DNA from: Sphaerulina vaccinii
Lineage: Eukaryota > Ascomycota > Dothideomycetes > Mycosphaerellales > Mycosphaerellaceae
Assembly (NCBI GenBank): GCA_022570795.1
Contig: JAKUDP010000025.1
Span: 1,007,001-1,071,000 of the forward strand
Length of the DNA: 64,000 nucleotides
Direction: 5' to 3'
Each line of letters begins with the position of its first letter. The first letter of the stretch is position 1. This document shows positions 55,405 to 64,000 of this stretch, piece after piece. Below the pieces are notes generated by a model. The model was not told the origin of the DNA, did no database searches, and saw only the letters and a program-made list of their open reading frames with translations. A program made the position numbers and the translations under genes.

Positions 55405-56760
55405 CTAGCTCGAATGGTACTTCTTCAGCTTCGACCCGCCCTCGTACAACAGGCGATCTACGGCAGCGGCAACTGTCAGCGTGCCTCCTATGACAGCGCA
55501 GACGCCAACCAAGAAGCCGGAGAAGGTCTTTGCTCGTGCTTCGCGGTTTATGACTTTCATAGGTGAGATGTCCTGTACGATCTGTTAGCATGGTCACATG
55601 AATGTAGTGGAATGGGGAGAACTTACATATGAGAAGAATACTCCAGGAATGCCGCCTCTAGCATGCAATCGTTCGGAGTGGCCTTCTTCCTTTGCGTCGC
55701 CTCCCTGCAAAGATCGCTTGTGCGAAGTCACGGAGTATTGATGGGTCTCGATGCTGCCCTTCTCGCCCATACCGTAGCCACCCAACTCAATCAGCTGGTG
55801 TGGGATATCCAGCATCCCGCTCGCTTTGCTGTCCCAGCCTAGTGGTAGGTACGCTGTTGAAACCACCTTGACAAAGTACATGAAGTTGAAAGCGCTCTCG
55901 TCTGTGCTCTGTTCTGTGTCGTCTAGTGGGTTGAGGTGGTGGTTTGACCACGCCATACCCTTCTTTCCAACTGCCTTCACCACCGAATCTGGCAGTTCTG
56001 GACCAAATCGCAGGTGGTGAATCTTATGCGTGAACGAGTGCTGGACCTCTCCGCTCTTAAAGTAGTTGTCCAGGTCGTGCACATGCATGTTTCCATTGCT
56101 GAAACTCTTTCCCGGCGCAAAGTGGAAGTTGCCCACTACCTTGTTCACTCTGATTCCACCTTCGATTCTGCATCCTTCTTTCCTTTGCTCATCCAAATGC
56201 TCCGCGTAGTGCTCTCGTGTGCATTGTTCCACATTTTCACCTCTTCCAAAGGACCAGCTCACACTCGCATAAGCCTCTCGTACTTCCGCGCAGTTATTGC
56301 AGCAGCCAGCCTTGGTTGCAGTCGCAGGTGCTGGAGCGCCATAACACTCTCCACAGTAGTCCGGATCCAGATGAGGAACGTGCTCCTCACTGTTGACAGC
56401 CAGTGCTTCACTCCCAATCTGCTTTCCATTCGAATCCAGCCTGACCTTCGTCACACCGTGCATAACACCAGTCTGTACTTCTCCACTCACATCCATGACA
56501 TCTAACGTGAGGAGCTCGCATGGCACGCGAGGGAACGAAATGTTCATGTGGATCTCCATCTTTTCTCCACGACCTTTGTCGACAATCAATTCGGGATGCA
56601 CAATCGTCCGACGGTAGTCGCTCCACTCTCCCCAGACGAGATATAGGATTAATAGGAGGGATGTTATCGTGACGAAGCCGCCTGTTGAGGTTCGTATGCG
56701 GGCATCTTCGACTGTTTTCGTGAAAGCATCGAGCTTGGTGAAGCGGGACTTGGCTGGCAT
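55405..56760 (-). CDS. ERV46: ER-Golgi cargo receptor Erv46
   Basis: COPII vesicle protein that with Erv41 retrieves ER residents and carries cargo between ER and Golgi. Exons 55627-56760 and 55405-55572 give 433 aa. The 54-bp intron (GTAAGT, GCTAAC branch, TACAG) joins VFFSY-DISPMKVI. The N-terminus RFTKLDAFTKTVEDARIRT is the family signature, then the first span (FVTITSLLLILYLVWGEW, about 29-46). A large lumenal domain holds NISFPRVPCELLTLDVMD and the Cys-rich loop CGECYGAP...GCCNNCAEVR typical of Erv46. The second span is FSGFLVGVCAVIGGTLTVAA near the C-terminus, and the cytosolic tail ends KLKKYHSS, a region that in yeast carries COP sorting signals. It is divergent from SEC20, another traffic gene. 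Confidence 0.96.
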
Positions 56761-57354
56761 GGTGGTGGTATAGCAATTGGTTCAGCAGTATGTGGAATTA
56801 TTGTAATGGCAGCCCTCAGGCTGAGGGGTTAAAGTGTCGTCTCGATGGGAAAGGAGCGTCGGTAAGATCAATCGAATTCGAGTCGCGTTACAGCCTTGGC
56901 ACTGCAGACCAGCTGTGTCTCGGGGTGGTGGAGTAGGGACTGGTCAATGGGTGTAGAATAATGGTGTACAGCAGCAAGAGAGGACAAGTGGTAGCTGAGG
57001 CTCTGTGGAACATGACACGAAGCTAATGCAGCCGCTGCCGAACCACAGAAATATGGAGACAGAGACAGGGTTCATGGCTAAATGCAGGCTGGCGACAGAC
57101 CTAGCCACGTTTTCACAGGAACAAGATCAGATTGATTTGAAGGAGACATCGTCAATATTGGTGGCAATAGCATGTAGCAGCTTCTTGCATGTGATAAGGA
57201 CATCACGGTGGTCATATCCTCTCTTCTCTACCCTATTCACTTCACTTCTCACACTTCTCCTGCTAGCGTTGTTTCACGTCATTGGTTCTATCGGGAACAA
57301 AGACTGGATGTAGCTCTCCACATCACATCACCTCCTCTCCTACAGGTTTCGACA
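56761..57354. other. Divergent promoter region ERV46 / SEC20
   Basis: About 590 bp between divergent starts of two ER-Golgi traffic genes. The SEC20 frame is open upstream to 57208 without conserved sequence. No clear TATA element. Confidence 0.5.
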
Positions 57355-58773
57355 ATGAATGCCGCCGACCTTTCGACACAGCTAACTGCCCTCTCCGACT
57401 CACTGAAGACTACCAACTCATTGATCAGCAAACTCGCCAAACTTCAATTTCAGACCGGGAGAGGAACATTCGAGGATGACGGCAGTGTGCGGGTAGAGCT
57501 TGCCCAAGACATCCACGAGAGCCTAAAACAGCTGGAAGAAGAACTCGAGTTCTTACGACAGGAAGCAGAAGATTACAGAGACTACTCCTCGCAGCAGAGG
57601 AGGCGAGATTCGAGAGCAGGCGAAGAAGCGCGTGTCAGTGCCAAAGTTGCGCGTGTTGGAGAAGAGCTTGTGCATTCAAGGCAGCAGTATCGAAACGCAC
57701 AGCTTGCTGCGAAGTTCGCGAGCGAAAAGGCCAAGCGGGAAGAGCGAGAGGCATTGCTGGAGAGTTATAGACGAGAAGCCGAACAGATCAATACACCACC
57801 AGGAGACTCAGCAGACGGGACGAAGCTTAGTGCTACAGAAGGACTCTTCGCAAGGAGGAGCAAGCATCAGCAACAGAAACAGCTTACGAAAGACGAGATA
57901 CTGGTGAATGCTTCGACAGACGTGACTGCTGCTTTGAGACGAACGCATGACTTGCTGAGCACGGAACTGTCACGATCACGATTCGCACAAGAAACCTTTG
58001 ACGAGTCTACAGCTGCTTTGAAGGACCTTGGAGAGGAATATAGTAACCTTGACTCGATCCTCAGCAATTCCAAGAACTTACTTGGAACGCTTCTACGAAG
58101 TCAGAAAAGTGATACCTGGTACCTGGAAACAGCATTCTACATCCTCGTTGCCACTCTCAGCTGGCTTATCTTCCGACGATTCCTCTACGGGCCACTGTAT
58201 CTGCTACCGCGGTTCATCTTCAACACATTTGCGTTCTTCACCAACTGGATCATCCTCAAGCCACTTTTCGCAATACTGGGAGTGGTAGGAGTAATAAGCA
58301 CCGAGCCTAGAACTTCACTTTCATCGTCTATCATCAGCTCTTCGACACGTACTCCACTCATCGTTCAGCCGAGCGCGACAGGCAGAGCAGTACCAATATC
58401 GAACGAATTACGGGATCGTGTCAAAGCAGGAAGTGTCCCGGCAGGTGCAGGCGGCGCGGGTGCTAAGGTTGGCAAAGACCCTGAACGAGAGATTCAGCGT
58501 CAGCGAGACGAGCTGGAGCGACTGCGGGAACAGGAGCATATCCTTGAAGGAGAACTGAGTGAAAGTATAGGGAAGATGGCAGACAAGAGTGAGAAGCAGG
58601 GCGAGCATTTGAAGCAGGACGAGGAGAACGTTGTGAGAAGAGGTGACGGAACTATCTTGCAGGACAGAGGTGATATTCCAAAGAACCCGAAGAAGAAGAA
58701 CTTCGAGGCCGATGTTGAAGACAAGAAGCAGGAAGCGAAGGAGAAGACTAGGACGAAGAGGGATGAGTTATAG
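57355..58773 (+). CDS. SEC20: ER SNARE protein Sec20
   Basis: Q-SNARE of the ER that receives retrograde COPI vesicles from the Golgi with Ufe1, Use1 and Sec22. Single exon, 472 aa from the ATG at 57355, chosen because conserved sequence starts there (NAADLSTQLTALSDSLKTTN). N-terminal helices and a charged coiled coil (residues about 50-145) are followed by the Sec20 SNARE block (EILVNASTDVTAALRRTHDL through NSKNLLGTLLRSQ, about 181-250) and the membrane span (FYILVATLSWLIFRRFLYGP, about 261-280), a position and sequence typical of the Sec20 family. A second hydrophobic stretch and a long charged lumenal tail (EREIQRQRDELERLREQEHI) follow; fungal Sec20 proteins often have such a tail, but no HDEL-type retrieval signal is seen (it ends TKRDEL). 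Confidence 0.9.
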   Translation: MNAADLSTQLTALSDSLKTTNSLISKLAKLQFQTGRGTFEDDGSVRVELAQDIHESLKQLEEELEFLRQEAEDYRDYSSQQRRRDSRAGEEARVSAKVARVGEELVHSRQQYRNAQLAAKFASEKAKREEREALLESYRREAEQINTPPGDSADGTKLSATEGLFARRSKHQQQKQLTKDEILVNASTDVTAALRRTHDLLSTELSRSRFAQETFDESTAALKDLGEEYSNLDSILSNSKNLLGTLLRSQKSDTWYLETAFYILVATLSWLIFRRFLYGPLYLLPRFIFNTFAFFTNWIILKPLFAILGVVGVISTEPRTSLSSSIISSSTRTPLIVQPSATGRAVPISNELRDRVKAGSVPAGAGGAGAKVGKDPEREIQRQRDELERLREQEHILEGELSESIGKMADKSEKQGEHLKQDEENVVRRGDGTILQDRGDIPKNPKKKNFEADVEDKKQEAKEKTRTKRDEL

Positions 58774-59209
58774 AATTGCAAGCCCCGAGAACGAAGCTCA
58801 GCAAGCCGACTTCGTGTACAGAGTCACATCATTTAGCTGCACAGACCTGATGGCAAGGGTGTACGACTACCATGTGTCCGAAAGCAGATGAAACATAAGC
58901 CGCCAATTCCGCAACGACAATGCAGTCGTCGGAGTGGCGTGTTGTGGCAAGACGGTAAGAAGCTGAATAGAGTCCATAGCGTCTGCCATCGTGACTTCCC
59001 TACTCGTGTATTCTAATGATGATGACGGAAAGAACAGCAAGCTCACTTTTAGAACATCGGCTCCCCATAAATCACAGACCAGAATCAGCCACTCTCACGC
59101 CGGCGGTAAACAAAGACAAAGACGATGTCCACGAACGAGGAACTCGCTCATCACCTATAACCTCGCCATCAGTCTCTGCAGCCTTATTCACGACTGCGCT
59201 CTCATCGCC
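58774..59209. other. Intergenic, leader of small membrane protein
   Basis: About 440 bp after SEC20. The small-protein frame is open back to 58991, but that part is not protein-like. Confidence 0.5.
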
Positions 59210-59470
59210 ATGAGTCCATCAACTGCCTGGAAAGGATTGAGTATTGGAGCGAAGGCTGGCATAGCTGTTGGTGCAGCTTGCGGAGCTCTTATTGTGGTCG
59301 CCCTCATCATCGCCTTGCTATTGCGCCGCCGCCGTGGAAGCTCAGATAGGGAGACGCTGTCGAATGGGTCTGCTGGTTCTGGTTCGGGGCAGCAGCTGGC
59401 CGAGTATGAGTTGAGGAAATGGAGAAGAAGTGTGGGGATGCCTGAGGATGGGCATGGCGCAGAGTTGTGA
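59210..59470 (+). CDS. Small single-pass membrane protein, 86 aa
   Basis: ORF from the ATG at 59210. A single strong membrane span (AVGAACGALIVVALIIALLL, about residues 17-37) is followed immediately by RRRR, the positive-inside stop-transfer signal, then a short polar tail ending GMPEDGHGAEL. The layout (short outer segment, glycine-rich span, Arg cluster, small cytosolic tail) is like the membrane segment of fungal surface sensors but without an ectodomain. The frame extends upstream to 58991, which could mean a longer protein, though that part lacks a signal peptide and looks non-coding. Function unknown. Confidence 0.5.
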   Translation: MSPSTAWKGLSIGAKAGIAVGAACGALIVVALIIALLLRRRRGSSDRETLSNGSAGSGSGQQLAEYELRKWRRSVGMPEDGHGAEL

Positions 59471-59754
59471 GGAACAAGAGTAAATGGAGATTGCATCCAC
59501 TCGTCTGCAACAACAGTTGCCATCCGTTTTGGATGGTGTCGAATATGGAGAGGCGAAGGCATATAAGCATTCTGGCTGTCATGTGGTCTCTTGAAAGGTT
59601 GATGTTATCCCATGGTACCTGGTGCGACAATGTGGTTCACACGAAAGCTTATGGAGTTATGGGCGCCAGAAAATATTTGGCTCACAGATCATAGAAGTGG
59701 CCTCTTCTGCCTTTCACCACGACACAGCAACAATAACAACTCAGCACCTCAACG

Positions 59755-60996
59755 ATGACCAACGCACTACCTACTAGTGAAGCCGAGGAACTTGAAGCTA
59801 TCGGCTTCACCAAGTCGTTTCCAGCACATCTCCACGCCAAGTGGCTTCTTGAGCGCGACGAGAGAGGTTTCCAAGGCACGCTTTACAACTACGCTATAGT
59901 GTACATCGATAATTACTGTTTCGAGCATTTCCGGTCGGACACTGATGGCAACTACATCGATAGATGTAATGCGGCAATGGCTGCACTGCATCTGACCCAA
60001 GACTTCCAGGATCGTAAGTAAGCCTAGGGGCTCGTTGGCAATTCAGTCGCTTACATCTATCTCTCCAGGCATCCTGGATCCACAATATAAGGGCATCCTC
60101 GATACCGAGACTCTTTTCTATTGGATTATCGATACTCTCAAAACCAACTCAGAAGTACTCCACCGCCGCTATCTCCAGGAAGAAGGATCAGCGACTACTA
60201 CTCTTCAAGGCTTCTCACTCGGTGCTCGCCCAGCACTACAGGAAGGCCACGTTTGGCTGTATAAAGGTGAGTTGAGCACACTTCTTCGATCTTCTCTCCT
60301 CCAGCGCATATGCACCATGGTCAAGAGCTCACAGACATATCGATTTGCCCATTAAGAGACGCACTCGAGACATCTGCTTATTTGTGATACACTTCATCTA
60401 GGCATAGCTCCGGATGCGATTGGCCCGGAAAGCTTCATGACAGAGCATGGCAACGGAGAAGTTACCTATAAACTACAACCATTAATCAGTAGTTCGCACG
60501 GCGACTTTCACAGAGGCAAAACTGCTTTTTACTTCCACGATCAAGAAGCTACTGCGGAAATGTATCGCGCCTACGCAGCTCGACGCTCACCCGGAGCGGA
60601 GACTTGGCTCGTTGCAATTCAGGTCTCTAAGGACTGGCTACGGAGCTTGAAGTCGACGCACCTTCTTTATGGAGATGATTGGAAGCAATATGTCTGGTTC
60701 ACAGGCATGACCGCTCCACGAACAGACCTGATTTCAAGAAAAGATACGACGAAGCTGATTGGATTATTGGCCATGTCTTTACGGGGTATTACCATATTCT
60801 CCGCCATAAGGGCGTCGCGTCGTGGAACTGGATAGACAGGGACATTTGCCAAGATTGTGTGTTGCGCGTTGGGAGCGATCCCGAGACGAAGTGCTCTCAG
60901 GTACTGTTCAAGCGCAAGGCGGCCAGCGAGCTCGTGGGTATGCTTGATGGTAAGGCTCATGTTGATGTTACGCCGCCCCTGGCCTCGATAGAGTAA
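59755..60996 (+). CDS. Unknown protein (possible DUF3990-like); frameshift or micro-intron near 60.7 kb
   Basis: Exons 59755-60013, 60069-60266 and from 60402; introns of 55 bp (GTAAGT to TCCAG) and 135 bp (GTGAGT to TCTAG) are clean. In exon 3 the frame containing HGDFHRGKTAFYFHDQEATA and LLYGDDWKQYVWFTGM must switch to another frame to reach the protein-like C-terminus (KRYDEADWIIGHVFTGYYHI, DICQDCVLRVG). A 47-bp intron at 60692-60738 (weak GTCTGG donor, TTCAAG acceptor) would do it and gives 334 aa. Alternatively one base has been lost near 60718-60722, since the two frames then read on smoothly through PR and RPDFKKRYDEAD. The H-G-D-F/FYF-x-D-Q/A-x-x-Y pattern recalls fungal DUF3990-like proteins of ADP-ribosyltransferase-like fold; this is tentative. 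Confidence 0.6.
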
Positions 60997-61157
60997 GATC
61001 GCTATCTGTACTTGTTGAGCGATCTGCTTTGCGGAGTAGTATCAACGACTCTATGATGAGCTCACTTTATGCAACACACATCTCGTGGCAGCCCACTCAC
61101 TTGAATCTTCATGTACCGATCCCTCGCAACGTCCTGGACTGCTTCTATCAGAAGTGC

Positions 61158-61916
61158 TCATGAAGAGGCCGACTTAATTGACTGAATGATCGTCGCTATG
61201 GCAGCAAGAGTGTCGTCCGGATTCTTGACACTGACCGTCTCCAGACCCAATTGCTTCGCAGGATAATCGTTGCCTCCAGGAAAGATAGCATCGCCAATAA
61301 ATACCATCTCTTCAAGTGGGATACCACTCTCATCCCGCAACCTCTTGAGTCCATACCCTTTATCAACTCCTTTCTGCGTGATATCAATTGATGTCGCACC
61401 TCCCATATTAATGGAGAGATTTGGCAACCGCTTATACAAATCTGCTTGAATCACTTTCCGCTTGGCGAAGTCAGGATCCCAAACTTCCTTCGCAGAAACA
61501 GGTGCCTGTTGGCCCAGAGCGGAAAATGTAATCTGACTGCCACGATCTTCGATTCTCTCGCCCCAAGTTTGCTCTGGCACGAAGCCTGTCGCTACAAGTG
61601 CTGCATCAAAAGCTTCCAGAATGGCTTTCTTCTCCTCATCGCTGAACAACTCGGCATAGATGCGTTTCCATTCGGATTCCTTGTGTGTGTAGAGTTTGGT
61701 TCCAGTTGTTGGCATTAGCCATAGCTTGGTTAAGTCTGCGTTGCTGGGAAGACGGCTTGCGACTTGTTTTTGGAATTGGGGCCAGTCTCCACCACTTATC
61801 ACGGCGACATTGGCGACTTTGAGAAGGTTGGCTAGAGCTTCACCCATTGAGTCTTTAAGAGGCTGTTTGCTCTCAGCGAGAGTGCCATCCAGATCGAAAG
61901 CGATGAGGGAGATCAT
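61158..61916 (-). CDS. HAD-superfamily (IIB) phosphatase, bacterial-like
   Basis: Single-exon 252-aa hydrolase. HAD motif I LIAFDLDGTLAESKQPL at residues 4-20 (nucleophile and acid-base Asp), motif II AVISGGDWPQFQKQ, a type-IIB cap with GERIEDRGSQITFSALGQQA and INMGGATSIDITQKGVDKGY (motif III Lys region), and motif IV VFIGDAIFPGGNDYPAKQLG. These blocks match a bacterial HAD-IIB/phosphomannomutase-like family much better than the fungal Sec53 phosphomannomutase, whose motifs differ. Sugar-phosphate phosphatase or mutase activity is possible but not shown. Absence of introns in a region where most neighbours have them, and the bacterial flavour, suggest horizontal acquisition; a database search would decide. 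Confidence 0.9.
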   Translation of the reverse strand: MISLIAFDLDGTLAESKQPLKDSMGEALANLLKVANVAVISGGDWPQFQKQVASRLPSNADLTKLWLMPTTGTKLYTHKESEWKRIYAELFSDEEKKAILEAFDAALVATGFVPEQTWGERIEDRGSQITFSALGQQAPVSAKEVWDPDFAKRKVIQADLYKRLPNLSINMGGATSIDITQKGVDKGYGLKRLRDESGIPLEEMVFIGDAIFPGGNDYPAKQLGLETVSVKNPDDTLAAIATIIQSIKSASS

Positions 61917-62114
61917 CTTGCAGGTTTTCGTTCAATTGATTGGACGTCGATGTTGTTTACGTGGCGGTGTGAGAAAAGGAAGAGGAAGGAGCCATTGTAC
62001 AGTCAGCAAGAAACATCTGGGACACATACATAGACTTGGCAAGAACGACTTACGGTTCCTCGGTTCTATGAAACGCTCAACAGGTCGACATGCGTCGTAA
62101 TATGGTTACGATAT

Positions 62115-63390
62115 TTAACCTATCTCTCTAGCTTCCGATTTCATCAGCTTCTCAGGATACCGCACACCTGGGCTGCCTGTATCGGTAATAGTGCCCGCTT
62201 CCAAATCGTGTTCGAATCGCGCAATCTCGAGATCGAAAGCGCTGCGCTTACGAGTGCTGCTGCCTTCAGCCGGCGCATGAGTGATATCAGTCTTAATCTT
62301 AGTAAAGTCCACAATGTCGCGAATCGCAACGTCCATGTTGTCCCTGCTGGTGATAAAGCTCAGAGACCCAGTGGATCTTGGCACGATTGATACTAGCTTG
62401 CTGAGAATCGCGAATTCGAGTTTGAGCTTGATCGAGTAGGCGAGCCCTTTCAGCAGGATCTGAAGGATGTATAGAGATGCAGCTTCTACACCCAAAAGCA
62501 CTATATCCATTGAGATTATTGTTAGGTTGATGGCGATGAGTTGCTGGAGTGTTGTTCGTTGTCGTCGCTCACCAACGCTCACAGAGGTGCGGAGGAGATG
62601 AACCGTTTCTATGATGTAGATGGAAGATAGAACCGTCTCCTGGAGAAAGAAACCGGCCATTTGTATCTTGAGATCTGTCAGCAACAGCTTCGCGACGAGT
62701 ATCATACAAGTATACCTTTTCAATTATGTTGTACCCGTATGCGAAAGTCTGAGTTTGTAATGTGCCTTGCGCTCCAAAAGACAATACAGTTGTTGGCAGG
62801 TGCAAGATCACCACGTTCGTGATAATCATGTACTTCGTCAGTCGTAGAATTCTGTCACCTCTCTTGCCAGACACTACGAGGTGCAATCGTGACCATAAGA
62901 CAACGGCTTGACCTGTAACCATTGCGTACCATCCTATAACGCACAGAGTCAGCCCACGTCTACACTCAAAGGCAGCCATGCTTTGGCCTTGCTGAGAGTG
63001 CCTTTCCGAATTGCTTCACTCACCGATGTTGGTGATGACAGCCAAGCCTGTCGTCCACTTGATACTTGTGATAATGCTCATGAATTTCATCATGAAGAGG
63101 ACAGCATATGGAATGATGCCCCAAGCAGCAATCAGTAAAGACCAGAAATACAAGCCGCGGTAATGCTTGAAGTAAAACAGAGCCGTCGCTATGATCTCGC
63201 ACGCATTGTAGATTGCTAGGCCCGAAAAGAAGACGATGAATATGCGGAAAGTCTCACTGGACGTGGTCAGAACTGTGCGTATGTAACGGACATGAGAGAC
63301 AAACTCGCTTCCATTATATCCACTTGTGATGCCAGCACCCGGTGTTGTCCAAGAGGCTTCTTTCGAAGCAATGACTTCGATGCTCACCAT
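62115..63390 (-). CDS. Multi-pass membrane protein, DUF7703-like
   Basis: Exons 63024-63390, 62716-62933 and 62115-62666 give 378 aa; introns are 90 bp (GTGAGT to TTATAG) and 49 bp (GTATAC to CTCAAG), giving TNIG-WYAMVTGQ and IIEK-IQMAGFF. The start at 63390 was chosen as the first Met before conserved sequence. Seven hydrophobic segments are visible, beginning FRIFIVFFSGLAIYNACEI, then YFWSLLIAAWGIIPYAVLF, TGLAVITNIGWYAMVTGQAV, YMIITNVVILHLPTTVLSFG, FFLQETVLSSIYIIET, LIAINLTIISMDIVLLGVEA and LYILQILLKGLAYSIKLK. Blocks such as SRLHLV and EKIQMAGFFLQE are typical of fungal DUF7703 integral membrane proteins, whose role is not established; the seven-span layout is receptor-like. The cytosolic tail is about 100 residues. 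Confidence 0.85.
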
Positions 63391-64000
63391 CGCGGTGCCA
63401 CGACGGCCGCTTGTAGCAGAAAGTCTCCTCAGTAGAAACCTTCTAGAATAGCTTTGCTCCGAACATTGCGATGAGGATCGTGTCCGCACCTACCACTCAG
63501 CCGGGCGACGGGTTGATTTTGTTACGCGGAGAAGTCGAACCAGACGAGGCTGTAACATGGAAAGTGTCTGCGACGTGTGAAGACCATCGGCCACTGCAGG
63601 AAGAACTTCCTGTCATTACTGACTTTTAGGTAGAACTACGGCCGAGAAGGCCTGTAGACTGAATGGTTCCAGCATGTAGCTTACAGGCATCGAGCGCATT
63701 GCGACTCTGTATTTGGAAAGTGGGCGAGTAAGTATCTCTACCAAGCCGTGTCGAGTAGAATGGGATGTGATGTTGTAGGAGGAAAGAGGGTTTGAGGGTG
63801 TTCGTTTCAAGCTGGAGAGCGATGTTCAGTCAGCAAGAAACAGGTGGACACCAAATCTCTCCCAACGAACAAGGCACGCTGGTCAACTTCGCGGACACAA
63901 TCCTGGACGACACGAGCATGATGGTCTCCGTGACGGGCACATCGTAGTCTCGTTCGCCATCGTTCAGTAGCCGCGACATGATGGCTTTCATAGCTGGTCC
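63391..64000. other. Right-edge stretch, possible gene fragment
   Basis: Upstream of the membrane-protein gene. At the edge, a minus-strand frame (63830-64000, open to the right) with a possible ATG at 63979 reads LNDGERDYDVPVTETIMLVS and could be part of a gene continuing outside the window. Too short to judge. Confidence 0.3.

Noticed and set aside
58720..58773. KDEL-type ER retrieval signal at the end of Sec20
   Set aside because: The C-terminus ends RDEL after a Lys/Arg-rich stretch. It resembles HDEL/KDEL, but yeast Sec20 uses HDEL and RDEL is a weaker variant, so I did not assign it, though it could be functional.

Overview
The window looks like nuclear DNA of a filamentous ascomycete (Pezizomycotina), most likely a Dothideomycete. 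Coding sequence is broken by short GT-AG introns, mostly 46-110 bp with CTGAC/CTAAC-like branch sites, and genes lie on both strands without operons. The gene set is fungal: chitin synthase, P-type H+-ATPase, SET3- and SNT2-type chromatin proteins, and lineage-restricted membrane proteins. I see no transposon, rDNA, tRNA or CRISPR array. Species placement is an inference from family types only. All exon structures were worked out by hand from reading frame and splice sites.

Left part (1-24 kb): a chitin synthase running off the left edge; a PHD+SET protein of the Set3 type; a fungal membrane protein; a cysteine-rich single-pass surface protein; a heme-thiolate peroxidase; a six-exon short-chain dehydrogenase (SDR); and a five-exon plasma-membrane H+-ATPase. 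Long stretches between them (6.2-8.3, 13.8-15.4, 20.9-24.2 kb) hold no gene I can support well, though 7.1-7.8 kb and 14.2-14.9 kb contain gene-like fragments.

Middle (24-45 kb): two uncharacterised proteins, the GARP tethering subunit Vps53, two convergent SDRs (one lacking the usual Tyr/Lys pair), an IQ-motif protein, a nuclear-looking protein with two transposase-type helix-turn-helix domains but no visible catalytic domain, a small zinc-ribbon-like ORF carrying a 38-bp tandem duplication at its end, and a large SNT2-like BAH/PHD/SANT chromatin protein.

Right part (45-64 kb): tRNA dihydrouridine synthase Dus2, galactose-1-phosphate uridylyltransferase, a Yip4-like Golgi protein, a small kinase-fold protein, two tandem paralogous lysine-rich proteins, Erv46, Sec20, a tiny membrane protein, an unknown protein with a possible frameshift, a bacterial-looking HAD phosphatase, and a multi-pass membrane protein of the DUF7703 type.

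The genes do not form one pathway. Secretory traffic is well represented (Vps53, Yip4, Erv46, Sec20), as is chromatin (SET3, SNT2). The best candidates for something undescribed are the domesticated-looking HTH protein (36674-38550), the HAD protein as a possible bacterial acquisition (61158-61916), the duplicated small lysine-rich genes (53564-54920), and the ORF whose C-terminus is set by a tandem duplication (38734-39051).
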